A DNA stretch of 17,449 bases from CAZJJK01 sp964546285 (GTDB taxonomy: Bacteria; Spirochaetota; Spirochaetia; Treponematales; Breznakiellaceae). How positions within the stretch are numbered: position 1 is the first letter of the stretch; each line of letters begins with the position of its first letter. Shown piece by piece: positions 7,999 through 14,297 of the stretch. The notes under the pieces were generated by a model, which saw only the letters and a program-made list of their open reading frames with translations, was not told the DNA's origin and did not search any database. The position numbers and the translations under genes are program-made. The DNA lies in contig CAZJJK010000068.1 in NCBI GenBank assembly GCA_964546285.1, positions 1-17,449 on the forward strand, in the 5' to 3' direction.

Positions 7999-8445
7999 CT
8001 ATTCTAATAGTGTTTTAAGAATCTGCTCTGGGGTTTCCGCGGCTAAAATATCGGCTCGCTTTTCAGCGCTTTTAAACAGTAAACTAACTTCAGCTAAAAA
8101 TTGTAGATGTGGCCCAGTTTTATCAACCGGTGACAACGTCATAATAAAAATACGACAGGGCTCGCGGTCCAACGAATCAAAATCCACTTCATTGTCAGAA
8201 ACACCGATACAGGCGACAAGATCGCTAACAGCGTTCGTCTTTCCATGAGGAATGGCTATCCCATGCTTCATTCCGGTGGACATTTTTTGTTCTCGGTCCA
8301 ATACGCCAGCAAGCGCCGCGTCTCTGTCCCGTATCTTTCCGGCTTTATCAAGGATATCGAGCAATTCGTCGATTATCGCTTCTTTGGTAGTTCCCTTGAG
8401 GTGTAGACTGACAGTTTCTTTTGTCAGTACGGTTTTGAGGTTCAT
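7999..8445 (-). CDS. ptsN: PTS EIIA domain protein, PtsN/fructose-type
   Basis: This stand-alone 148-residue phosphocarrier domain of the fructose/mannitol EIIA family accepts phosphate from HPr or a paralogue on a histidine. The active-site segment 'STGMKHGIAIPHGKT' contains the likely phosphorylated His67 and the nearby His61. Later conserved pieces are 'IGVSDNEVDFDSLD' and 'LTLSPVDKTGPHLQFLAEV'-like sequence at about 101-120. There is no permease (EIIB or EIIC) beside it, so a regulatory PtsN-type role is more likely than sugar uptake. No Shine-Dalgarno sequence precedes the ATG, and a strong promoter ends 6 nt upstream, so the mRNA is probably leaderless. No earlier ATG, GTG or TTG in frame offers a better start. 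The 3' end converges on the HEAT gene with 49 bp between the stops. Confidence 0.9.
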   Translation of the reverse strand: MNLKTVLTKETVSLHLKGTTKEAIIDELLDILDKAGKIRDRDAALAGVLDREQKMSTGMKHGIAIPHGKTNAVSDLVACIGVSDNEVDFDSLDREPCRIFIMTLSPVDKTGPHLQFLAEVSLLFKSAEKRADILAAETPEQILKTLLE

Positions 8446-8451
8446 AGATGA

Positions 8452-8480
8452 AGAATAAGACCCGTAATCGGAAAAGTCAA
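8452..8480 (-). promoter_or_regulatory. Promoter of ptsN, leaderless arrangement
   Basis: On the minus strand TTGACT (8480-8475) and TATTCT (8457-8452) are exactly 17 nt apart, with 6 nt between the -10 and the ATG at 8445. A GCGTTAACGC palindrome at 8489-8498 lies just upstream of the -35 and may be a regulator site. Confidence 0.6.
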
Positions 8481-8546
8481 GTTTAAGCGCGTTAACGCTT
8501 TGAATACATAAACTCTTTTCGGTTTAATGAGAATCCTTCCTGAGAA

Positions 8547-8575
8547 TTGACGCTAAGGCTTTGTATCAATATGTT
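8547..8575 (+). promoter_or_regulatory. Promoter of the 122-aa gene, leaderless arrangement
   Basis: TTGACG (8547-8552) and TATGTT (8570-8575) are 17 nt apart, with 6 nt before the ATG at 8582. The geometry is the same as at ptsN and tetR. A GTTTAAAC palindrome (8573-8580) overlaps the -10 box. Confidence 0.45.
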
Positions 8576-8581
8576 TAAACA

Positions 8582-8950
8582 ATGAGACCAGCCGACCATT
8601 TATATTCGGAGTTAGAAAGCCTAAAAAGCCGTTCTAATAGCCCGATGTTTCGTTTTGCGGATGAAGCTAAGCATCTATTCAGCCGAACAATAAAACCGTT
8701 TGTAGGCGATGTTGTAACGGAAGAGCTTTTCGCCTGGTGGCTTACGCGTCATGATGGGAAGCGTGACCCAATTGCGCTAGGACATATCGCTAGCTTTATT
8801 TTGGAAGGCTATGACGAAACCCAAGATTTAGATTTGGACGATTGGCGATCAATCAAAGATGTGTTTTCAGCGGAGGCGGAAACGATTGACCTCCAAATTC
8901 TTAGTCGCGTAATGGCCGACCTAGTTGAACGCGGGGCTCTGGACAATTAG
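8582..8950 (+). CDS. Small protein of unknown function, 122 aa
   Basis: I do not recognise the family. The translation is soluble, acidic and almost certainly all-helical, with no signal peptide or membrane segment. Notable pieces are 'EELFAWWLTRHDGKRDP' at about 47-63, 'FILEGYDETQDLDLDDW' at about 72-88 and a C-terminal helix 'QILSRVMADLVERGALDN'. The start is fixed by an in-frame TAA six bases upstream of the ATG. No Shine-Dalgarno sequence is visible, but a promoter ends 6 nt upstream, which supports a real, leaderless gene. It is divergent from ptsN with 136 bp between them. Codon use resembles its neighbours, so it is probably a resident gene rather than a spurious frame. Confidence 0.7.
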   Translation: MRPADHLYSELESLKSRSNSPMFRFADEAKHLFSRTIKPFVGDVVTEELFAWWLTRHDGKRDPIALGHIASFILEGYDETQDLDLDDWRSIKDVFSAEAETIDLQILSRVMADLVERGALDN

Positions 8951-9001
8951 GACTGAGTCGCGGCATTGTTTTTATCTTATCGGTCAAAAGCGATCGCCCT
9001 C

Positions 9002-9029
9002 TTGCTTTTTCATAAAAGAGCGCTACACT
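9002..9029 (+). promoter_or_regulatory. Possible promoter of the structured RNA region
   Basis: TTGCTT (9002-9007) and TACACT (9024-9029) are 16 nt apart. Transcription would begin near 9036, directly before the folded region, and could end at the hairpin with a U-rich tail near 9240. Confidence 0.35.
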
Positions 9030-9035
9030 GAAAGC

Positions 9036-9240
9036 GTGGATCTACCATCCAGCGAGTGTTGGGTTGGTGAGCGGCCAGGCGGCGGTTGTACACCGCGATG
9101 TGTTTGGAGGGTGCCATGACTCCACCGGAAGTGGCATGACCGGTTTAGGTCGCCCCTTATAATGGGTGATATTAAATCGGTCCTTCAGAGACAGGCGTAT
9201 AAGTTTTGTGTTTTTCCGCTTTAGCGGAATTATTTTGTTA
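9036..9240 (+). ncRNA. Candidate structured RNA of unknown class between the 122-aa gene and leuS
   Basis: This stretch has no plausible protein gene but a high density of paired elements. They are TGGAT-CTACC-ATCCA at about 9038-9052; GCGGT/ACCGC with a 5-nt loop at about 9082-9096; and TGGAG (9105-9109) with CTCCA (9120-9124). The loop GTGCCA (9111-9116) of that last stem can pair with TGGCAT (9132-9137), a possible H-type pseudoknot. A long hairpin follows, with ACCGGTTTAG (9139-9148) against TTAAATCGGT (9172-9181) and inside it GTCGCCC against GGGTGAT, 17 pairs counting G-U. A terminator-like hairpin closes the region. I looked for signatures of SRP RNA, RNase P RNA, tmRNA, 6S RNA and T-box leaders and found none convincing. 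It may be a free small RNA of about 200 nt or part of a leuS leader. Confidence 0.45.
9214..9240 (+). terminator. Terminator-like hairpin ending the structured RNA
   Basis: TTCCGC (9214-9219), loop TTTA, GCGGAA (9224-9229), followed by TTATTTTGTT. This is a 6-bp stem with a U-rich, slightly interrupted tail. Confidence 0.5.
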
Positions 9241-9297
9241 TGAGAGTAACCGAGGTTAGGACCGGCCGTTTATATCCGGCAACGAGTCCAACCATCC
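9237..9297 (+). other. Second folded module just before a strong terminator
   Basis: Between the two terminator-like hairpins lie GTTA-TGAGAG-TAAC (9237-9250) and GGTTAGGAC (9254-9262), which can pair with GTCCAACC (9286-9293) leaving one bulged A. Inside that arm GCCG (9265-9268) faces CGGC (9277-9280). An arrangement of a compact folded domain followed by a terminator resembles an attenuator, but no known riboswitch class is recognised. Confidence 0.3.
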
Positions 9298-9325
9298 AAA
9301 AGCCGGCAAATGCCGGCTTTTTTTT
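9298..9325 (+). terminator. Strong rho-independent terminator upstream of leuS
   Basis: AGCCGGC (9301-9307), a 4-nt loop AAAT, GCCGGCT (9312-9318), then an unbroken T run to 9325, with matching A residues before the stem. It lies about 110 nt upstream of the leuS ATG, so it either ends the preceding RNA or attenuates a long leuS leader. Confidence 0.85.
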
Positions 9326-9337
9326 GCCATATCATCA

Positions 9338-9420
9338 CGTCCGCTATACCAGTAAGCTTTTTTTTTCTATACTTTCCGCATCGTTCGCGCAATACCGAGT
9401 CTTGCGGACGCTAATTAGGT
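9338..9420 (+). promoter_or_regulatory. Long-range stem in the leuS leader
   Basis: CGTCCGC (9338-9344) is the exact reverse complement of GCGGACG (9414-9420). The shorter CGCAA/TTGCG pair lies within the same span and its 3' arm overlaps this one, so the two would be alternatives. The outer stem ends only a few bases before the AAGGAG ribosome binding site. A TATACT at 9368-9373 could be the leuS -10, though no good -35 is seen. Confidence 0.25.
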
Positions 9421-9437
9421 GGCAAGGAGTTTCTAAT

Positions 9438-11873
9438 ATGTCCCAGTACCCGTTTCACAGCATAGAGCTTAAATGGCGCGCCTATTGGGCAAAGCATAAT
9501 ACTTTCCAAGCTATGGAAGACCCGTCTATTCCAAAAGAAAAAAGACGTTATGTTCTGGATATGTTTCCTTACCCATCTTCAGCCGGACTTCATGTTGGAC
9601 ATCCTGAGGGCTATACCGCGACGGATATATATTGCCGTTATTTACGGATGAATGGTTTCAATGTCCTTCACCCCATGGGCTTTGACGCTTTTGGGCTTCC
9701 CGCGGAAAATTATGCCATCAAAACGGGGACACACCCGGCGGCAACTACGCAAGCCAATATCGATATGTTCCGCAAGCAGATTCAATCACTTGGGTTCTCA
9801 TACGATTGGACCCGGGAGCTGTCTACCTGCGATCCAGATTATTATAAGTGGACACAGTGGATTTTCCTCAGATTATTTGAACACGGTCTTGCCTATGAGG
9901 CTGACACCCCAATCAACTGGTGTCCGTCCTGTAAAACGGGACTGGCAAACGAGGAAGTGAAAGACGGCGAGTGTGAACGTTGCGGAGCAAAGGTTACCAG
10001 ACGTCGCATCCGTCAGTGGATACTAAAAATAACAGCATACGCCGAACGGCTTTTAGAGGATTTGGATGAGTTGGATTGGCCAGAACCGGTAAAGCAAATG
10101 CAACGCAATTGGATTGGCAAATCGGAGGGCGCCAATGTTGTTTTTAAGCTTGATAATCATGCTGAGCTGCTAGAGATATACACGACTCGCCCAGATACCT
10201 TGTTCGGCGCTACTTATATGGTTTTAGCGCCAGAACACGCTTTAGTTGAAATAATAACGACAGCCAGCCAAAAGGCGGCGGTTAAAGCCTATGTTGAGGA
10301 AGCGGCAAAAAAAAGCGATCTTGAGCGTACCGATTTAGCAAAGGATAAAACCGGCGTTTTCACCGGAGCCTATGCGATTAATCCCGTTAATGGAGCCAAA
10401 ATTCCTGTGTGGATATCGGACTACATACTGATATCTTATGGTACTGGGGCTATTATGGCTGTCCCAGCACACGATGAGCGCGACTGGGACTTCGCTAAAA
10501 AGTTTAAGCTTCCTATTATTCAGGTGGTAGCTAATAGTGAACCTCAAGCTGGAGCGGATTATTCAGCGGAACCAGCTGAATGTTCAGCAGCGGATGGGTG
10601 GGCTGTTAACTCTGGTGAATTCACCGGCCTTGCGACCGCGGTTTTTAAATCTACGATTATTTCTTGGCTTGGAGAAAAGGGAGTAGGTCAAAAAGCTATC
10701 AATTATAAACTTAGGGACTGGGTTTTTAGCCGTCAGCGCTATTGGGGTGAACCGATTCCAGTTGTCCATTGTGACAAATGTGGCATTGTCGCGCTTAAAG
10801 ACAGTGATTTACCCCTACTTTTACCTGACGTAAAAACCTATGCGCCCACAGGCACAGGAGAATCGCCTTTGGCGGGTATTTCTGAATGGGTAAATACTAG
10901 TTGCCCTCGTTGCGGCGGTAGCGCAAAACGAGAAACCAATACAATGCCACAGTGGGCGGGATCTTGCTGGTATTATCTACGTTTTTTAGACTCCAAAAAT
11001 TCAAACGCGTTTGCCGACAAGTCAAAAATTAATTATTGGATGCCTGTTGACTTATATGTAGGTGGCGTGGAACATGCGGTGCTCCATCTACTCTACAGTC
11101 GTTTTTGGCATAAAGTTCTTTATGATTTAGGCTTGGTAAACACAAAGGAGCCCTTTCAACGCTTAGTGAACCAGGGAATGATCCTAGGGGAAGACGGGCA
11201 AAAAATGTCCAAAAGCCGCGGCAATGTCATCAATCCAGATGATATAGTCAATGAATTCGGCGCGGACGCTATGCGCCTATATGAAATGTTTATGGGGCCT
11301 CTAGAGATTACTAAACCGTGGGCTACAGCGGGCTTGGTTGGTGTTTCGCGTTTCTTGGAACGTTTATGGGCGATAAGCGAAAAACCTCTTGTGGAGACGG
11401 AAGCCCCAAAAGAACTGTTGAAGTTGCTCCATAAGACTATAAAAAAAGTAAGCGAGGACAGTGACGCGCTGGCTTTCAATACCGCTATCAGCGCCATGAT
11501 GATACTTTCCACAGAGTTAGCCCGTGAAATAAACATCTCCCGGACAGTCTGGGAAAGTTTGGTTAAGCTTGTCGCCCCGTACGCGCCTCATCTCGCGGAG
11601 GAGCTATGGGAAAAACTGGGACATCATGAATCCATATCAAAAGCCGCATGGCCTGTTTATGACGCGGACTTAGCCGCTGATGAAGTAGCCACTATCGTTG
11701 TTCAGGTTAATGGTAAAATTCGTGATAAATTTACCGTCCCCGTAAACACTCCCGAACAAGAATTAAAGGAGCTAGCGCTTTCATCAAAAAAGATCAAAGC
11801 CTGGATTGAGGGCAAGGCAATTGTGAAAATCGTGCTTGTACCAGGTCGGCTTGTAAGTATAGTTATTAAATGA
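9438..11873 (+). CDS. leuS: Leucyl-tRNA synthetase
   Basis: This class I aminoacyl-tRNA synthetase charges tRNA-Leu in the cytoplasm. The start is set at the ATG in 'MSQYPFHSIELKW', with AAGGAG 8 nt upstream. An in-frame ATG at 9240 would add 66 residues translated across a terminator hairpin and is rejected. The resulting 811 residues match the shorter bacterial LeuRS. Seen: the HIGH-type motif 'HVGHP' starting at residue 52, a zinc-ribbon-like cluster with Cys162, Cys165, Cys179 and Cys182, the CP1 editing domain at about 220-420 with 'TTRPDTLFGATYMVLAPEH' and 'GTGAIMAVPAHDERDW', and a second Cys cluster at 445/448 and 489/492. The KMSKS motif is at 589-593, followed by the helical anticodon-binding domain and a short C-terminal domain. 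All catalytic motifs are intact. The upstream region holds folded elements that may regulate it. Confidence 0.97.
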   Translation: MSQYPFHSIELKWRAYWAKHNTFQAMEDPSIPKEKRRYVLDMFPYPSSAGLHVGHPEGYTATDIYCRYLRMNGFNVLHPMGFDAFGLPAENYAIKTGTHPAATTQANIDMFRKQIQSLGFSYDWTRELSTCDPDYYKWTQWIFLRLFEHGLAYEADTPINWCPSCKTGLANEEVKDGECERCGAKVTRRRIRQWILKITAYAERLLEDLDELDWPEPVKQMQRNWIGKSEGANVVFKLDNHAELLEIYTTRPDTLFGATYMVLAPEHALVEIITTASQKAAVKAYVEEAAKKSDLERTDLAKDKTGVFTGAYAINPVNGAKIPVWISDYILISYGTGAIMAVPAHDERDWDFAKKFKLPIIQVVANSEPQAGADYSAEPAECSAADGWAVNSGEFTGLATAVFKSTIISWLGEKGVGQKAINYKLRDWVFSRQRYWGEPIPVVHCDKCGIVALKDSDLPLLLPDVKTYAPTGTGESPLAGISEWVNTSCPRCGGSAKRETNTMPQWAGSCWYYLRFLDSKNSNAFADKSKINYWMPVDLYVGGVEHAVLHLLYSRFWHKVLYDLGLVNTKEPFQRLVNQGMILGEDGQKMSKSRGNVINPDDIVNEFGADAMRLYEMFMGPLEITKPWATAGLVGVSRFLERLWAISEKPLVETEAPKELLKLLHKTIKKVSEDSDALAFNTAISAMMILSTELAREINISRTVWESLVKLVAPYAPHLAEELWEKLGHHESISKAAWPVYDADLAADEVATIVVQVNGKIRDKFTVPVNTPEQELKELALSSKKIKAWIEGKAIVKIVLVPGRLVSIVIK

Positions 11874-11931
11874 CAAGAGGTCTGACAGTATTGAAGGGAG
11901 CGCTATGCTAGTTCTGGGAAAAACCTGTAAC

Positions 11932-11959
11932 TTGACAAGCTATACAAAACCCTTATAAT
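11932..11959 (+). promoter_or_regulatory. Strong promoter of the metY-metA operon
   Basis: Both hexamers are perfect: TTGACA (11932-11937) and TATAAT (11954-11959), with a 16-nt spacer. The leader to the metY ATG is about 33 nt and carries the Shine-Dalgarno AAGGAGG (11986-11992), 6 nt from the ATG. Confidence 0.85.
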
Positions 11960-11989
11960 ACTTTACTGTTTTCGTAATGTATTATAAGG
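11951..11989. repeat. 11-bp inverted repeat spanning the metY -10 box and ribosome binding site
   Basis: CCTTATAATAC (11951-11961) is the exact reverse complement of GTATTATAAGG (11979-11989). After one T-T mismatch the arms continue as TTAC (11963-11966) against GTAA (11974-11977), with a 7-nt loop. The left arm contains the -10 box and the right arm contains the AAGG of the Shine-Dalgarno. In DNA it could be a repressor site. In a transcript reading through from leuS it would fold and hide the ribosome binding site. Confidence 0.7.
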
Positions 11990-11998
11990 AGGGCGTTC

Positions 11999-13306
11999 AT
12001 GATTGACAATGAAAAAGTGAACCCATCAAAATTCGACACAGTGGCGGTTCACGCTGGAGCTCTTCCCGACCCGGTGACACTTGCGCGAGCCATTCCTATT
12101 CATCGATCCAGTTCTTTTGTGTTCAAAAGCGCCCGCCATGCCTCGGATTTATTCGCTCTTAAGGATTTTGGTTATATTTATTCACGTTTAGGGAATCCAA
12201 CAAATGATGTATTGGAAAAACGAATGGCGGAGCTGGAAGGTGGCGCGGCGGCGATAGCGGTGTCATCCGGCACCGCGGCTATCTTCAACACAATAATTAC
12301 TATCGCGAAGGTCGGCGATGAAATTGTATCAGCTTCCAACTTGTACGGCGGTACCTATACAATGTTTGACGCCATTTTACCTGACCTTGGAATAAGCACC
12401 CGCTTTGTTGACGCTCGTGATCCAAACGCTTTCAAGGAAGCGATAGGCCCTAAAACAAGGCTTGTTTATCTAGAGGCTATTGGAAACCCAGGTCTTGACG
12501 TTGCCGATATTAGGGCAATCGCCGATATCGCTCACAATCATGGCCTTCCTTTGGTTGTTGACGCAACCTTTACCACACCCTATCTATTGCGTCCAATTGA
12601 GTATGGGGCGGATATAGTCATTCATTCGTTAACCAAGTGGATAGGCGGCCATGGTACGGCGATAGGGGGGATAGTGGTGGATAGCGGTCGTTTTGATTGG
12701 GCGGCGGCTAGTTCCCCCGCCTTTATTCAAGCGGATAAAAATTACCACGGTATACGCTGGGGTCTTGATTTACCAGACGAATTACGTCAGCTTGCCTTTG
12801 CCCTTCGTTTCCGTACGGTCCCTCTACGGAATTTAGGAGCGTGTCTATCGCCTGATAACGCGTGGATTTTTTTGCAGGGCTTGGAAAGTCTAGCCCTGCG
12901 TATGGCTAAACACTCGGCTAACGCGCTTCAAGTCGCTAATTATTTGAAAACCCATCAAAAAGTAGCCTGGATCCGATATCCTGGGTTAACGGAGGATCCC
13001 AGCCATAAAATAGCCCTAAAATACCTGAAAAAAGGGTATGGCGGCATGGTGGTATTCGGCGTAAAAGGTGGGCGAACCGCGGGAGAAGCCTTTATAGAAA
13101 AACTTACACTTTTCTCGCATTTAGCCAATGTGGGCGACGCTAAATCCCTAGCCTTACACCCAGCTAGCACTTCGCACTCTCAGCTATCCGATGAGCAGCT
13201 TCTCGCCGCTGGAGTACCAAACGATCTTATACGCCTATCCATCGGGATCGAGGACAGCATTGACATTATAGCAGACATCGACAAAGCCCTTAGGTCTGTG
13301 AGCTGA
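11999..13306 (+). CDS. metY: O-acetylhomoserine sulfhydrylase (PLP-dependent)
   Basis: This enzyme converts O-acetylhomoserine and sulfide to homocysteine and acetate in the cytoplasm. Its 435 residues fit the family, which is longer than cystathionine gamma-synthase (about 380-400). Seen: 'DTVAVHAG' near the N-terminus, the phosphate-binding 'YSRLGNPT' at 61-68, 'AVSSGTAAI' at 87-95, the 'SNLYGG' stacking Tyr116, the cofactor-contacting 'VVDATF' with Asp188 and the PLP lysine in 'HSLTKWIGGHG', Lys213. 'GDAKSLALHPASTSH' near the C-terminus is typical of the Cys/Met metabolism PLP family. The Shine-Dalgarno AAGGAGG is ideal. metA follows after 19 bp, so the two are one operon driven by the strong promoter upstream. 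The pairing with metA supports the acetylhomoserine route over a cystathionine route. Confidence 0.95.
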   Translation: MIDNEKVNPSKFDTVAVHAGALPDPVTLARAIPIHRSSSFVFKSARHASDLFALKDFGYIYSRLGNPTNDVLEKRMAELEGGAAAIAVSSGTAAIFNTIITIAKVGDEIVSASNLYGGTYTMFDAILPDLGISTRFVDARDPNAFKEAIGPKTRLVYLEAIGNPGLDVADIRAIADIAHNHGLPLVVDATFTTPYLLRPIEYGADIVIHSLTKWIGGHGTAIGGIVVDSGRFDWAAASSPAFIQADKNYHGIRWGLDLPDELRQLAFALRFRTVPLRNLGACLSPDNAWIFLQGLESLALRMAKHSANALQVANYLKTHQKVAWIRYPGLTEDPSHKIALKYLKKGYGGMVVFGVKGGRTAGEAFIEKLTLFSHLANVGDAKSLALHPASTSHSQLSDEQLLAAGVPNDLIRLSIGIEDSIDIIADIDKALRSVS

Positions 13307-13325
13307 AGCCTAAAGGAGGCGGTAC

Positions 13326-14267
13326 GTGCCCGTTACTATTCCCTATGACCTTCCCGCCAGACATACCTTAGAAAAAGAGAATATCTTTGTCATATCCGAC
13401 CGCCGAGCTGTCCACCAGGATATACGTCCGCTACGCATCGCTATTCTCAATTTGATGCCGACAAAGATAGCTACCGAAACCCAATTGCTGCGCTTACTCA
13501 GCAATACTTCGCTTCAGGTGGAGATTACACTCCTTCGAGTAGCTTCTTATGAGCCGCGGAACACCCCAAGCGAACATTTAAGTTCTTTCTATTCGAGCTT
13601 TAAGCAGGAACGGTTTAAACGCTTTGATGGCTTAATAATAACAGGAGCGCCGGTAGAGACTCTTGATTTCGAGGCGGTAGCTTATTGGCGGGAATTAATA
13701 GAGCTCCTTGACTGGTCTCTTGAAAATGTCTTTTCGGTATTGCATGTTTGCTGGGGTGCCCAAGCGGCTCTTTATAGACATTATGGCATTCAAAAGCACC
13801 AAATGAATTCTAAACTTTCTGGCGTATTCAATCATCATGTCCTGAATCGGCATGAATTAATCTTGCGCGGTTTTGACGATAGCTTCCTAGCGCCCCATTC
13901 TCGTCATACAGAAATATATGAAAAAGACATACTAGCCAACCCCGATCTTAGCGTCTTGGCTATTTCGGATGAGGCTGGCGTCTATTTAGTCGCCGATAGA
14001 GCCCGCCGACGTTTCTTTGTCACAGGCCACCCTGAATATGACAGACTTACCCTAAAAGACGAATACGAACGTGATTTGGAGAAGGGCTTAGCCATTGAGC
14101 TTCCCCGTCATTATTTTCCAGGTGACAACCCAAAATCAGATCCACCCATGACTTGGCGATCTCACGCTCATATGCTCTACGCGAATTGGCTTAATTACTG
14201 TGTTTATCAGAGAACTCCCTACGACCTTAACACTCTCCCACGGGGAGAAACGCCTATTGAGGCATAA
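13326..14267 (+). CDS. metA: Homoserine O-acyltransferase, MetA family, predicted acetyl-CoA type
   Basis: This enzyme activates homoserine for methionine synthesis; it has a glutamine-amidotransferase-like fold. It starts with GTG, 6 nt after a perfect AAAGGAGG, giving 313 residues, normal for the family. Seen: 'PLRIAILNLMPTKIATETQ' at 35-53, 'LIITGAPVETLDFE' at 103-116, the nucleophile Cys142 in 'VLHVCWGAQAALY', and 'TGHPEYD' with His235 and Glu237 completing the triad. Residue 111 is Glu. In the family, Glu at this position (as in Bacillus cereus) goes with acetyl-CoA use, and Gly (as in Escherichia coli) with succinyl-CoA. Databases may label it homoserine O-succinyltransferase, but acetyltransferase is the better prediction, as the adjacent metY also implies. 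The sulfide-using partner means no metB or metC is needed. Confidence 0.94.
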   Translation: MPVTIPYDLPARHTLEKENIFVISDRRAVHQDIRPLRIAILNLMPTKIATETQLLRLLSNTSLQVEITLLRVASYEPRNTPSEHLSSFYSSFKQERFKRFDGLIITGAPVETLDFEAVAYWRELIELLDWSLENVFSVLHVCWGAQAALYRHYGIQKHQMNSKLSGVFNHHVLNRHELILRGFDDSFLAPHSRHTEIYEKDILANPDLSVLAISDEAGVYLVADRARRRFFVTGHPEYDRLTLKDEYERDLEKGLAIELPRHYFPGDNPKSDPPMTWRSHAHMLYANWLNYCVYQRTPYDLNTLPRGETPIEA

Positions 14268-14297
14268 GACCTTAAGTCAAAAGCTCTAGCGTCATTT

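Noticed and set aside
9036..9240. SRP RNA, RNase P RNA, tmRNA or 6S RNA
   Set aside because: The GGAA segment near 9127 lacks the SRP domain IV flanks. RNase P's GAGGAAAGTCC core, the tmRNA tRNA-like ends and the 6S end-to-end pairing were not found.
9240..9437. In-frame extension of leuS by 66 codons from an ATG at 9240
   Set aside because: It would be translated through the rho-independent terminator at 9298-9325 and has no ribosome binding site. The ATG at 9438 has AAGGAG at good distance and gives the normal LeuRS N-terminus.
9072..9437. T-box leader for leuS
   Set aside because: The nearest T-box-like sequences ('GGTTGTACACCGCG' at about 9084-9098 and 'AGGTGGCA' at about 9417-9424) do not fit the consensus and are not placed just before the terminator. 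TGGC would also not match tRNA-Leu, whose discriminator base is A.
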